This document shows, piece after piece, positions 8,644 to 17,553 of a stretch of 46,546 bases of DNA (positions are counted from its first letter, which is position 1; each line of letters starts with the position of its first letter). A program made the position numbers and the translations under genes. The stretch is from Verrucomicrobiota bacterium (GTDB lineage: Bacteria; Verrucomicrobiota; Verrucomicrobiia; Limisphaerales; AV2), in NCBI GenBank assembly GCA_003218515.1, contig QHNT01000056.1:1-46546 (forward strand), in the 5' to 3' direction. The notes beneath the pieces were generated by a model. That model was given only the letters and a program-made list of their open reading frames with translations, was not told the DNA's origin and searched no databases.

Positions 8644-9626
8644 AATTCCGCCTCTCCCGGACGCGCGTTCCCTTGCTGGCGACGAGCGCCGTCTTTGCGC
8701 TCTTTTATACCGGGGCGTGCATGCGTTACGACGGCTTCTTTTCCTGGACGGTCTTCGTGAATCTGCTTCACGACAATGCCTTCCTCGGTCTCGCGGCGAT
8801 CGGCATGACGTTCGTCATCCTCGCCGGGGGAATCGATTTGTCGGTGGGCGCGCTGGTGGGTTTCACCAGCACTTTCATCGCACGGCTGATCGCGCATCAG
8901 CTGCACCCCTTGCCGGCGATCCTGATCGCCCTGGTCATCGGAACGGGATTTGGCGCCGGCATGGGGGCGTTGATCCGTTTCGCGGCTCTGCCGCCGTTCC
9001 TTGTCACGCTGGCCGGGATGTTTTTCATGCGCGGGCTTGGCTTCGCGGTCAGCCTGGAGACGATCCCGATCAAACATCCGTTCTATGAAGCGATCAGCGA
9101 GTTCAGTCTGCGGGTGTTTCCGGTCACGGCGCTTCTCTTTTTGGTTGCGCTGATCGCGGCTGTTTACGTCGCGCATTACACGCCGTTCGGACGCGCCGTC
9201 TATGCCATCGGCGGCAACGAGCAATCAGCTCTGCTCATGGCATTGCCGGTCGGGCGCGCCAAGGTCCGGGTGTATGCGCTCAGCGGGTTCTGCTCGGCCC
9301 TGGCAGGCGTGACCTATACCTTCTACACTTCCTCCGGAAACGCCACGGCAGGGACGATGCTGGAATTGGACGCCATCGCGGCGGTGGTCATCGGCGGCAC
9401 GCTCCTTTCCGGCGGCGTTGGCTACGTGTTCGGCACGCTGATTGGCGTGCTCATTCTCGGAGTGATTCAGACCATCATCACCTTTGAAGGCACGCTCAGT
9501 TCCTGGTGGACCAAGATTGCCATCGGCCTGTTGCTGCTGGGATTCATTCTCCTCCAGCGCTTCCTGCAAAGCAGCGCGGGAAGGGGAGGGTTAGGCGTGG
9601 CCAATCCGGCAATGGCACGCCCGTAA
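8640..9626 (+). CDS. Second sugar ABC transporter permease (YjfF-like)
   Basis: 328 residues starting at a GTG that overlaps the previous stop (GTGA). The family core is clear: LAAIGMTFVILAGGIDLSVG, AIGGNEQSALLMALPV and LDAIAAVVIGGTLLSGG. Eight or more hydrophobic helices span the protein. As in E. coli ytfQRT-yjfF, two related permeases sit together behind a double-domain ATPase. This is the last gene of the uptake block. The following 238 bases (9627-9864) hold no recognisable feature. Confidence 0.92.
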   Translation: MKFRLSRTRVPLLATSAVFALFYTGACMRYDGFFSWTVFVNLLHDNAFLGLAAIGMTFVILAGGIDLSVGALVGFTSTFIARLIAHQLHPLPAILIALVIGTGFGAGMGALIRFAALPPFLVTLAGMFFMRGLGFAVSLETIPIKHPFYEAISEFSLRVFPVTALLFLVALIAAVYVAHYTPFGRAVYAIGGNEQSALLMALPVGRAKVRVYALSGFCSALAGVTYTFYTSSGNATAGTMLELDAIAAVVIGGTLLSGGVGYVFGTLIGVLILGVIQTIITFEGTLSSWWTKIAIGLLLLGFILLQRFLQSSAGRGGLGVANPAMARP

Positions 9627-9864
9627 TATGCCGCCAGTCTCCAGGCGTTCTCGGGTCAGGGCAAGACGACCGCGGGCGTCGAAGCGAGGATCGCCAGGGC
9701 AGGTTCCTGATCTGAAACTTTGAATCGTAGCGACGGTCTATGAGCGCCGAAAACGCGCTCGCGGAACGCCGCAGCCAGATCAGAACAATGCCATCGCAAT
9801 CGACGAGTTGCTTCCCGGCGCTTTTGAATTAGAGTTGAACGAAATCAATTCAACGCCCCCTTTT

Positions 9865-10692
9865 ATGAATAAGACGAAATGCGGGTTTGGAGGTCTGCTG
9901 CGCAGGCGGCCGGCATTTACGCTGATCGAATTGCTGGTGGTCATCGCCATCATCGCGATTTTGGCCAGCCTACTGTTGCCGGCATTGGCTAAAGCGAAGG
10001 CGAAGGCGCAGCAGACCGCCTGCATCAACAACCTGCGGCAACTGGGATTGGCGACGATCATGTACGTTGGAGACAACCGGGCTTATCCCGGCAGCCTGGA
10101 CGTCCAAAACGGAGTTTATGTCTGGCCCACGCGTCTCTTTACCCAAATGGGAACGAATCGTTCGGTTTATCGGTGCCCGGCCGCTGCTTCAGACAGCGCG
10201 TGGGATACGAATCTGAACAAGACGCTGGGGAGGCCGGGAGATCCCTGGGCTGTCACCCCAAACACGCGCTTTTCATTGGGTTACAACGACTGGGGATTGG
10301 GCCAGAGCATTCTCGCGGATTTGAGGAAGCCGCAGCTCGGGTTGGGCGGAGACGTCAACGGCGGTTTTTTTCATGGGAACGTCAAGGATTCCGACGTCGT
10401 CAGTCCGACGCAAATGCTCATGCTGGCGGACGCGCGCGCCGAAAAAAGCGACATGGGCGCTTATGAGGCAAGTTTGGATCCCACACAAAATGTTCAATGG
10501 CCTGGAAACCGTCACAACCGGAGGACGGACATCCTGTTCGCCGACGGACATGCCGAATCCGCGCGTCGCAAGAATGTCATTGATCCGGTGAAGGACAATA
10601 TCTGGCGCAGCCGCTGGAATAATGACAACCAGCCTCACAATGAATTGACGTGGACGGTGAACTGGACCGCTGAAGCAATGCTTGACCGATAG
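9865..10692 (+). CDS. Type IV prepilin-like protein with H-X9-DG motif
   Basis: 275 residues. The N-terminus is a class III signal: basic RRRPA, then [20 protein letters not shown] with Phe18 as the likely first mature residue and the conserved Glu five places in. Prepilin peptidase would cleave and methylate here, leaving the helix for pseudopilus assembly. Near the C-terminus His-(9 residues)-Asp-Gly ([13 protein letters not shown]) matches the processing-associated motif of the large paralogous families in Verrucomicrobiota and Planctomycetota. The ATG at 9865 is preferred over an in-frame start 19 codons upstream. Its role is unknown; such proteins occur in dozens per genome and need not belong to a pilus. 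Confidence 0.9.
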   Translation: MNKTKCGFGGLLRRRPAFTLIELLVVIAIIAILASLLLPALAKAKAKAQQTACINNLRQLGLATIMYVGDNRAYPGSLDVQNGVYVWPTRLFTQMGTNRSVYRCPAAASDSAWDTNLNKTLGRPGDPWAVTPNTRFSLGYNDWGLGQSILADLRKPQLGLGGDVNGGFFHGNVKDSDVVSPTQMLMLADARAEKSDMGAYEASLDPTQNVQWPGNRHNRRTDILFADGHAESARRKNVIDPVKDNIWRSRWNNDNQPHNELTWTVNWTAEAMLDR

Positions 10693-10747
10693 TTTCTGGG
10701 CAACGGCTCCCTTGTCATTTCTCCACGGTTTCCCTTAACCTGCGTCC

Positions 10748-11851
10748 ATGATTTACGACGCGTCGTTGGACAAGCTGCTGCAGAAGGTCTGGGATGGCAA
10801 ACGCATTGACCAGGCCGAAGCGCTGCGGCTTTATCATTTGCCGCTGGAGGAACTTGGCGCGCTGGCGGATCGCCGGCGCCAACTGGCCAAAGCGGACGCT
10901 TACGGCGGGCACGGCAACGAAATCGTAACCTACATCGTTGATCGGAACGTCAATTACACGAATGTCTGCAACGTCTATTGCAAGTTCTGCGCGTTCTATC
11001 GCACGGAGAAGGACGATGATGCCTACATCATCACGCACGAGGAGATGGACAAGAAAATCGAGGAGACGATCGCGCTTGGCGGCACGCAGATTCTAATGCA
11101 GGGCGGGCACCATCCCAAACTGACCAAGCAATGGTATCTGGATCTTCTGCACCACATCAAAACGAAATTCCCGCAGATCAACATTCACGGTTTCAGTCCG
11201 AGCGAGTTCATCCATTTCCGCGAGGTGTTCAAACTGTCGCTGGAGGAGATTATTTCCCTGTTCAAGGCGGCGGGCCTCGGTTCGATTCCCGGCGGCGGCG
11301 GCGAGATACTCGTGGACCGTGTCCGCAAACGCATTTCGCCGCTCAAGGCGATGAGCGACGACTGGCTCGAAGTGATGGACGTGGCGCATCGGCTCGGGCT
11401 GAACTCAACGGCGACGATGATGTTCGGCCACGTCGAAACGATCGAAGATCGCATCGAACATCTGGAGCGGGTGCGGGCGCAACAGGACAAGTCGGAGGGC
11501 TTCACGGCGTTCATCGCCTGGACGTTTCAGGCGGAGAATACCAGGCTCAAAGCGCCGACCGTCGGCGGGCACGAGTATTTGCGGATGCAGGCGTTGAGTC
11601 GGATTTACCTCGACAACATTCCGAACATCCAGAGCTCGTGGGTCACGCAGGGCCTCGACATCGGCCAGGTGGCGCTCAAATACGGCGCGAATGATTTGGG
11701 CAGCATCATGATTGAGGAGAACGTGGTGTCGCAGGCGGGCACGACGTTCCGCATGACGGTGGCCGACATGCACCGGCTGATCATGGACCTCGGATACGAG
11801 CCGCGCCAGCGGGACAATTGGTATCGGCTGGTAACGTTAGGAGGACCCTAG
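10748..11851 (+). CDS. mqnC: Cyclic dehypoxanthinyl futalosine synthase (menaquinone biosynthesis)
   Basis: A 367-residue radical SAM enzyme. The 4Fe-4S cluster cysteines are C74, C78 and C81 in CNVYCKFC, and the MqnC-typical blocks ILMQGGHHP, IHGFSPSE and GLGSIPGGGGEILVDRVR follow in order. MqnC cyclises dehypoxanthine futalosine in the futalosine route to menaquinone, so the organism probably makes menaquinone this way and not by the classical MenFDHCEB pathway. The gene is monocistronic here; the other mqn genes are not in the window. The related aminofutalosine synthase MqnE is a less likely reading, given the GGGGE motif and the length. Confidence 0.93.
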   Translation: MIYDASLDKLLQKVWDGKRIDQAEALRLYHLPLEELGALADRRRQLAKADAYGGHGNEIVTYIVDRNVNYTNVCNVYCKFCAFYRTEKDDDAYIITHEEMDKKIEETIALGGTQILMQGGHHPKLTKQWYLDLLHHIKTKFPQINIHGFSPSEFIHFREVFKLSLEEIISLFKAAGLGSIPGGGGEILVDRVRKRISPLKAMSDDWLEVMDVAHRLGLNSTATMMFGHVETIEDRIEHLERVRAQQDKSEGFTAFIAWTFQAENTRLKAPTVGGHEYLRMQALSRIYLDNIPNIQSSWVTQGLDIGQVALKYGANDLGSIMIEENVVSQAGTTFRMTVADMHRLIMDLGYEPRQRDNWYRLVTLGGP

Positions 11852-11886
11852 GATAAGCGACATCCAGTGGCAGTCGAAGCGTCGTT

Positions 11887-12031
11887 TCCCCTCACCCTGG
11901 CCCTCGGGGAGAGGGAACAGCCGCCGCCAGGCTTATCTTTAGCGCACACTGGTTTGGCAAACTCCGTCGCGGGTACGGCCGAAAGACAGCGGACAATTCT
12001 CCCACTCCCAAGGGGAGCAGGGGTGAGGGGA
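11887..12031. repeat. Inverted repeat of CCCCTCACCCT type in the mqnC downstream gap
   Basis: The left edge CCCCTCACCCTGG (from 11888) mirrors the right edge GGGGTGAGGGG (to 12030). Between them are further CTCTCCC / GGGAGAG blocks (CTCGGGGAGAGGG, CTCCCACTCCC). The same type of sequence recurs at about 34740, 34930, 39250, 39440-39560, 43080 and 44480. The rest of 11852-12148 shows no gene. It could act as a bidirectional terminator between convergent mqnC and the membrane gene, but no T-run is present. Confidence 0.6.
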
Positions 12032-12148
12032 AGTAAAATGTGGTTCATCCAACGGTTTTATGAGTAGAGAATGGAGCAAAGCCGGTCATTGGAGTTTGAT
12101 TCGCCCTACTCCATCGCTCCAAACCTCCCATCACCCCGGTTCCCACTG

Positions 12149-12841
12149 TCAGTGCTCCGGCCCGAACACGCTGGCGAGAATGGCTTCCTTTATTTTCCAA
12201 ATCAGCGACATGGTGATCGCCACGGGCAGGAGGGTCAAAAGCAGCAGGAGCCATGGGCTGAGTGGTTGCAATATTCGCAGCAGGAGTTCCATGGAATAGG
12301 GGAGGTTGCGGATTTGCACGAGGGTGAAGTAAAGCGCGAGAAACGCCGGCATAAAGACGAGCAACAGACCGTTCAGCGAAGTGAAGACTTTGGTTTCGGT
12401 GCGGAGGGTTTCATCGGGCAGCATCGCGGTGAGCCGTTGCAGCATTTGATTGAGATTGAAAAGGAAGAGCAGCGCGGAGAGCGCCATCACGCCGACAGCG
12501 TAGTAAAAGAAAGGCACATCCGGGAGTTGCTGGTGCCATCGCAAGAACGGCGACAGGCCGATGTTCACCAGCCCGAGGATTTTGGCGCGGTCCAACGCGA
12601 GCATCCAAATCCGCTCCTGCTTTTGAAAATCGCTCATGAGCCATAGACCGTAAAACAGCAGCGAGTTGGTTGCGGCGGGAACGATGAGCCCGTACGGGCC
12701 GAGCGAGCGAATCCAATCGGTGGTGGCGGTCTGCACGCAAGCCACCAGCGCGATGGGCAGCCCCCAAAACAGAGCAGAAAGCCCGCGCACCAGCCGGCCG
12801 AGCGACCGCATGAGTTCGGTTTTGGGGGCGGTCTCGGACAT
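12149..12841 (-). CDS. Membrane protein of unknown function, downstream of speA
   Basis: About 230 residues with five or six hydrophobic segments (LSALFWGLPIALVACV, IVPAATNSLLFYGLWLM, FFYYAVGVMALSALLFLF, LLVFMPAFLALYFTL, LSPWLLLLLTLLPVAITM). No catalytic motif was recognised and I do not know the family. The ATG at 12841 is preferred; a TTG at 12859 would overlap the end of speA. It starts 14 bases after the speA stop on the same strand, so the two are probably cotranscribed. A link to polyamine handling is only a guess from position. Confidence 0.7.
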   Translation of the reverse strand: MSETAPKTELMRSLGRLVRGLSALFWGLPIALVACVQTATTDWIRSLGPYGLIVPAATNSLLFYGLWLMSDFQKQERIWMLALDRAKILGLVNIGLSPFLRWHQQLPDVPFFYYAVGVMALSALLFLFNLNQMLQRLTAMLPDETLRTETKVFTSLNGLLLVFMPAFLALYFTLVQIRNLPYSMELLLRILQPLSPWLLLLLTLLPVAITMSLIWKIKEAILASVFGPEH

Positions 12842-12855
12842 GCGGGGGTCGCTGA

Positions 12856-14796
12856 TCAAAACGTCAGATAAGTGTATTCCTTGAGGCCGCGCTCATAATC
12901 ATCGAGCAGCCGCATGGCTTCCGATGGTTTCAGTTTGTCGGATTTAATGGCGGCGTCCACCTGCGCTTTCATCTGCCGTTTCAGCTCGTTTTCGTCATAC
13001 TGCACGGCGGAGAGCGCCTGACTGATGGTGTTGCCCTCGATGACTTCTTCGACGTAGTAACCGGTTGGCTCATCTGCGTCGAGGAAGACATGCACTTCAT
13101 TGACGCGCCCGAAGAGATTGTGGAGGTCGCCCATGATATCCTGGTAAGCACCCATCAAAAAGAAACCGAGGTAATACGGCTCGAGCTGCCCGTTTCCGTT
13201 TGTGTTCAGTTCATGTAACGCGAGCGTGTCGCGCACGTCGCGCAGGTCGATAAATTTGTTAATTTGACCGTCGGAATCGCAGGTGATGTCCACCAGCGTT
13301 GCCTCGCGGGTGGGCCGTCCGTTGAGGCGGCTGATCGGCATGATGGGGAACAACTGACCGAGCGCCCAGTGGTCGAGCAGCGACTGGAAAACGGAGAAGT
13401 TGCAAAGGTATTGATCGCCGAGGCTGTCTTCGAGCTTGCGAATTTCTTCGGGAATGTAGGCCTGGCCGCGGAAGCTCTGAACGACCTCCTGGCTGATTTC
13501 CCAATAAAGGTGCTCAATTTTCGCTTTGTCCGGCAAATCAAGCACGCCGAACGTGAACATGTTGTGCGCGTCCTCGCGGCGTTCCAGCGCGTCGTGGTAG
13601 GCTTCAAGCTTGTTCAGCTTGCAGAGGTTCTTTTTAATATCGAACAATTCCTTGACCAGCGGGTTTTCGTTTTCGGTATAAGTGAAATTCACGTCGAGCC
13701 GGACTTTGGCAATGGCGCCGAACACTTCCACAATCAGAACGCTGTGATGCGCGACGAGGGCGCGCCCGCTTTCGCTGACGATGTCCGGGTGCGGCACTTT
13801 CTCCGCGTTGCAGACGTCGCCAATGTAATAAACGACGTCGTTGGTGTATTCCTGCAGCGTGTAGTTGGTCGAACTGTCGAACGCGGACCGGCTACCGTCG
13901 TAATCGACACCGAGACCGCCGCCGACGTCGATGTATTCGACCGGGAAGCCCATCTTGTAAAGCTTCGCGTAGAACCGGGCGGCTTCCTGCACGGCTTTTT
14001 TGACCGTGAGAATGTCCGGCACTTGTGAGCCGATGTGAAAATGGATCAGCTTGAAGCAGTGGGTCAGGTTTTCCGCCTTGAGCAGGTCGGCCGCGGCGAG
14101 CAATTCGACGGTGGTCAAACCGAACTTGGCATTTTCGCCCGCGCTGTCCGCCCATTTGCCCGCGCCTTTGCTGAGCAAGCGCGACCGGATGCCGATGAGC
14201 GGTTCGACGCCGAACGGGCGCGACACGCTGATGATTTGCTTCAGTTCTTCGAGTTTTTCGACGACCATGATGACCTTCTTGCCCAGCTTGATTCCCATCA
14301 GCGCCATGCGGATGAAGTTGGGGTCTTTATAGCCGTTGCAAATGATCAGACTGTCCGGCTCGGCCTGCAGCGCCAGGCCGGCGAACAATTCCGGTTTGCT
14401 GCCGACCTCCAGTCCGAAGTTATAGGGTTTGCCGGCGTCGAGAATCTCTTCGACGACTTCGCGCAGTTGGTTGACCTTGATCGGAAATACGCCGCGGTAT
14501 TTGCCCTGGTAATTGAATTCGGCGATGGAGCCGCGGAAAGCTTCATTGATGGACTGAACGCGATGGCGAAGGATGTCCTGGAAGCGGATGAGCAGCGGAA
14601 ACTTCAGCCCGCGCGCTTTGGCCTCTTCGACCACGTCGCTGAGCTCAACGGCGGCGCCGGCTTCCTGCAGCGGCGTGGCCACGACGTGGCCGGCTTCATT
14701 GATGTCAAAATATTTCGCGCCCCAACGGTCGATGTTGTAAAGGCTGCGCGCGGCCTGGATGTCCCAGGGCCTGGAGCCGTTCGCTGAATCACTCAT
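12856..14796 (-). CDS. speA: Biosynthetic arginine decarboxylase
   Basis: 646 residues, the usual length for PLP-dependent SpeA of fold type III. The cofactor lysine is K107 in FPIKVNQ, the glycine loop is VGGGLGVDYDGS, and HFHIGSQ and the C-terminal blocks (VDITCDSDG, YLGFFLMGAYQDIMGDLHNLFG, EVHVF) complete the alanine-racemase-like barrel and sandwich. It converts arginine to agmatine, the first step towards putrescine and spermidine. The start MSDSANGSRPWDIQAA matches the usual SpeA N-terminus. It is divergent from the NIF3 gene. Confidence 0.95.
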   Translation of the reverse strand: MSDSANGSRPWDIQAARSLYNIDRWGAKYFDINEAGHVVATPLQEAGAAVELSDVVEEAKARGLKFPLLIRFQDILRHRVQSINEAFRGSIAEFNYQGKYRGVFPIKVNQLREVVEEILDAGKPYNFGLEVGSKPELFAGLALQAEPDSLIICNGYKDPNFIRMALMGIKLGKKVIMVVEKLEELKQIISVSRPFGVEPLIGIRSRLLSKGAGKWADSAGENAKFGLTTVELLAAADLLKAENLTHCFKLIHFHIGSQVPDILTVKKAVQEAARFYAKLYKMGFPVEYIDVGGGLGVDYDGSRSAFDSSTNYTLQEYTNDVVYYIGDVCNAEKVPHPDIVSESGRALVAHHSVLIVEVFGAIAKVRLDVNFTYTENENPLVKELFDIKKNLCKLNKLEAYHDALERREDAHNMFTFGVLDLPDKAKIEHLYWEISQEVVQSFRGQAYIPEEIRKLEDSLGDQYLCNFSVFQSLLDHWALGQLFPIMPISRLNGRPTREATLVDITCDSDGQINKFIDLRDVRDTLALHELNTNGNGQLEPYYLGFFLMGAYQDIMGDLHNLFGRVNEVHVFLDADEPTGYYVEEVIEGNTISQALSAVQYDENELKRQMKAQVDAAIKSDKLKPSEAMRLLDDYERGLKEYTYLTF

Positions 14797-14962
14797 TTGA
14801 ATTACTCAAACGAGCGCACTATAAGGAGGCCATCGCAGAATTCAATAGGGTGATGAAAAATTTTTGTCGGCACGTGAAGCGACCCGAGCGCGGATTCGGA
14901 GAAAATCCTTCGTCCCGCGTTTCTCGTTTTACTTCGCAACATTGCTCTGGTTCCATTCGCGC

Positions 14963-15724
14963 ATGGCAAAGATTTCTCTGGCATCCGTCGCGCGCCATTG
15001 CGACCGGTTATTGCGCACGGACGACTTCGGGGATTGGGAAGGAGCCGTCAACGGTTTGCAAGTGGAAAATCGCGGCGCGATCACGCGCGTAGCCGCCGCG
15101 GTGGATGCGAGCCTCGCGACCGTCAAGCTGGCTGTCGCGGCCAAGGCCGACCTGATGATTGTGCATCACGGGCTGTTTTGGAGTCCAAGTCATCCCTGGA
15201 CCGGGAAGCGCCATGAATTGCTGCGGCTGCTGTTGGAAAACAATCTGGCCGTTTACAGCTCGCACCTGCCCCTCGACGCGCACCCGCGCCTCGGCAACAA
15301 CGCGCAACTGTGCGCCGCGCTCGGTTTGAAGAAGTTGAAGCCGTTTTTCTTTGAGAAGTGCCAGTTCATTGGTTACAAGGCCGAGGCCCGACTGAAACGC
15401 GAGGAATTGGCCGGGCGATTGAAGCGCGCTCTGGGCGGTCTGCCGACCTTGGCGCCGGGCGGGCCGCTTCTGTGCCGTCGCATTGGCGTCGTGACCGGCG
15501 GGGCGGGCAGCGAATTGAAGAAGGCCGCGCGGGACGGCGTGGACACATTCATCACCGGCGAAGGGCCGCATTGGACGTTTGCCTTGGCGGAAGAACTCGG
15601 CGTGAACGTATTTTACGGCGGCCACTACGCGACTGAGACTTTTGGTGTAAAGGCGCTGGCGGCCCATCTTTCGCGACAGTTCAAGGTGCCGTGGACGTTC
15701 ATTGACCATCCAAGCGGCCTTTAA
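14963..15724 (+). CDS. NIF3-family protein (annotated as GTP cyclohydrolase 1 type 2 / YbgI homologue)
   Basis: 253 residues with the dinuclear-metal motifs of the NIF3 fold: HHG at residues 68-70, SSHLPLDAHP in the middle and GGHYATE near residue 215. The ATG at 14963 gives the standard start (MAKISLASVARHCDRLL); upstream in-frame codons look non-homologous. Members form toroidal hexamers and bind two metal ions. Their true function is debated, and the GTP cyclohydrolase name comes from limited evidence in Helicobacter. The next gene follows after 24 bases. Confidence 0.9.
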   Translation: MAKISLASVARHCDRLLRTDDFGDWEGAVNGLQVENRGAITRVAAAVDASLATVKLAVAAKADLMIVHHGLFWSPSHPWTGKRHELLRLLLENNLAVYSSHLPLDAHPRLGNNAQLCAALGLKKLKPFFFEKCQFIGYKAEARLKREELAGRLKRALGGLPTLAPGGPLLCRRIGVVTGGAGSELKKAARDGVDTFITGEGPHWTFALAEELGVNVFYGGHYATETFGVKALAAHLSRQFKVPWTFIDHPSGL

Positions 15725-15748
15725 TTCACGCGCCGGCTCATCCAGACC

Positions 15749-16504
15749 ATGAACAATCCTTCCTACTCCGCAGGCTATTATCAAAGCATTAGAGAGGACT
15801 CCGTGGCGTCCGCGCGAGAAGTCGTCCCGCTGATAATGAAATTACTCGCCCCGCGCCACGTCGTGGACGTCGGCTGCGGTTCGGGCGCCTGGGCCGCGGC
15901 ATACAAGCAGGCGGGCGCGGCGGTTCTGGGGATCGACGGACAGGACGTGAGGATTGAACAACTGCTCATCCAACCGCAGGAATTCGAGCGACGCGATCTC
16001 ATCGAACCTTTCCGACTCGACTGCCGGTTCGACCTGGTAAACTGCCTGGAAGTGGCCGAACATCTGCCCGCCGCGCGCGCTCAATCATTTGTGCGCGATC
16101 TTTGCCGGTTGAGCGATGTCGCCGTGTTTTCCGCCGCCGTGCCCGGCCAGGGCGGCACGCATCACGTCAACGAACAATGGCCCTCCTACTGGATTGCTTT
16201 CTTTCGAGAAAGCGGCTTTCAAATTCTGGACTGCATCCGGGCACAAATCTGGGGCAACGAGAAAGTGGCCTGGTGGTACGCGCAAAACATGTTTGTTTTC
16301 ATCAAGCAGGATCGCGTCGCCGATTTTCCGGCCGCTGTGGAAAGCTGCCGTTGCGCGTGGCCGGTTGACCTGGTGCATCCGCGCGCGTACGTCAAAGCCG
16401 CGGTGCCGCAGGAAATGTCGCCGCGAATGATCAAGGAAGTCCTCAGGGCGTTGCCTTATTTTCCCGGCAAAATCCTGACTCGCTTGAAGAAACAACGACG
16501 ATAA
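15749..16504 (+). CDS. Class I SAM-dependent methyltransferase
   Basis: 251 residues. The SAM-binding motif I is VVDVGCGSGAWA (about residues 38-49), the acidic end of the second strand is LGIDGQDV, and FDLVNCLEVAEHLP is the motif of the fourth strand. Such Methyltransf_23-like proteins are common in surface-polysaccharide loci, where they methylate sugars or lipid-linked intermediates. The gene sits just before two repeat elements and a second methyltransferase on the opposite strand, at the edge of the glycan region. The substrate cannot be deduced. Confidence 0.85.
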   Translation: MNNPSYSAGYYQSIREDSVASAREVVPLIMKLLAPRHVVDVGCGSGAWAAAYKQAGAAVLGIDGQDVRIEQLLIQPQEFERRDLIEPFRLDCRFDLVNCLEVAEHLPAARAQSFVRDLCRLSDVAVFSAAVPGQGGTHHVNEQWPSYWIAFFRESGFQILDCIRAQIWGNEKVAWWYAQNMFVFIKQDRVADFPAAVESCRCAWPVDLVHPRAYVKAAVPQEMSPRMIKEVLRALPYFPGKILTRLKKQRR

Positions 16505-16515
16505 GGGAGCGCTGA

Positions 16516-16593
16516 GTGGCACGGGCGTCCTCGCCCGTGAGGTCTTGCTTTTCTGAAACACACGGGCGGGACGCTGCGGGACGCCCGTGCCAC
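16516..16593. repeat. Repeat H: hairpin element with GTGGCACGGGCGTCC arms
   Basis: A perfect 15-bp inverted repeat, GTGGCACGGGCGTCC at 16516-16530 and its complement at 16579-16593, with a second internal copy (CACGGGCGGGAC). It lies 12 bases after the methyltransferase stop and directly abuts repeat A1. Confidence 0.7.
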
Positions 16594-16703
16594 TAGTGTG
16601 ATTGCCAAAAGAAATTTCCGAAATGGTGGGCGACGACCTGCGGGTCGTCGCGGCAAACCGGCAGGTTTGCCCCACCATTTCGGAAATTACTTTTGGCCAC
16701 TAG
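16592..16703. repeat. Repeat A, copy A1: short TIR element
   Basis: Ends are ATTGCCAAAAGAAATTTCCG (from 16601) and the near complement CGGAAATTACTTTTGG (16681-16695), extended inwards by CCACCATTTCGG symmetry. The interior has two small hairpins (CGACGACCTGCGGGTCGTCG and a GGCAAACCGGCAGGTTTGCC palindrome). ACTAG flanks both ends (16592-16596 and 16699-16703), which could be a target duplication. Copies A2 (34872-35044) and A3 (39188-39757) share the termini. Confidence 0.65.
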
Positions 16704-16755
16704 CCGCCCATGCGCTCTGCAGAAAACTGAGATGCGGCCCACTCCGGCAAAGGCC

Positions 16756-17520
16756 TCATCTCTCTTTTTTTCGAGCAACGAGGAACGTGTTGAACATGAA
16801 ATAGCGGAGCGGCGTCGCGTTCAAAAGCCAATCCAAAGGCCCTGCCACATAGCGATCGGTGCAGGAGACCGTTTCGACGGCACAGCCGTTTCGTTCGAGG
16901 AAGAATTGAATTTCCAACGGATTGGTGGCCACGATCGCGTCGTCGTCGGGCGTGAACGGCTCTTTCAAGATGGGCGTCATGCGGTCGAAGCGCACGGCGG
17001 CCGGATCGTTTTTCATTTGCCGCCGTTTTTCCCCAAGACGCTTCCAGTTCTGCCATTTCGTCGCCACGCCGCGCATGCGCGGGTGATAGTCACGAAAGCC
17101 GAGCACGCGGCAAAAGTTCGGGCTGGAGATGACGATGCGCCCGGCCGGCTCGGTCACGCGCGCGAGTTCGCCAATGAAGTCCTCCGGGGCCTCGACGTGT
17201 TCGAGGACGTTCAACGCGCCGACGCTGGCGAAGTGATTGTCCGGATACGGCAGATGCCGCCCGTCGTAAAGCTGACAGCGCTCAGAAAATTTCCGCGCCT
17301 TGGCGATGTTCGGCGCGGAAACGTCCACGCCATGCGCCTCGAATCCTGCGGAAGTCAGGCGGGCCACAACCTGGCCGACGCCGCAACCCACATCGAGCAC
17401 GCGCCCTCCGGGTTTCGAGGGACGGACCGCGTCTGTGTACTTCAAATAAAATTTTTCGTCCCAATTCGCCAGGATTTCCGCGTAGGCGTTGTCGCTGCGA
17501 ATGGCGTTCAGATGACTCAT
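16756..17520 (-). CDS. Class I SAM-dependent methyltransferase (Methyltransf_11/25 type)
   Basis: 254 residues. Motif I is VLDVGCGVGQVVARL (about residue 42 on), the second strand ends GVDVSAPN, and SVGALNVLEHVEAPEDFIGE matches the active-site side of the fold. The C-terminal third (DWLLNATPLRYFMFNTFLVARKK) is a lid region typical of glycan-locus methyltransferases. It starts 33 bases after the YfhO-type gene on the same strand and is probably cotranscribed with it. The acceptor is unknown. Confidence 0.87.
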   Translation of the reverse strand: MSHLNAIRSDNAYAEILANWDEKFYLKYTDAVRPSKPGGRVLDVGCGVGQVVARLTSAGFEAHGVDVSAPNIAKARKFSERCQLYDGRHLPYPDNHFASVGALNVLEHVEAPEDFIGELARVTEPAGRIVISSPNFCRVLGFRDYHPRMRGVATKWQNWKRLGEKRRQMKNDPAAVRFDRMTPILKEPFTPDDDAIVATNPLEIQFFLERNGCAVETVSCTDRYVAGPLDWLLNATPLRYFMFNTFLVARKKER

Positions 17521-17553
17521 GCCTGGGCGAGTTTAAGTCGGGAGGGAACAAGA

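Noticed and set aside
13264-14787. Two 250-codon plus-strand frames opposite speA
   Set aside because: They mirror speA codons; speA itself is full length with conserved PLP motifs.
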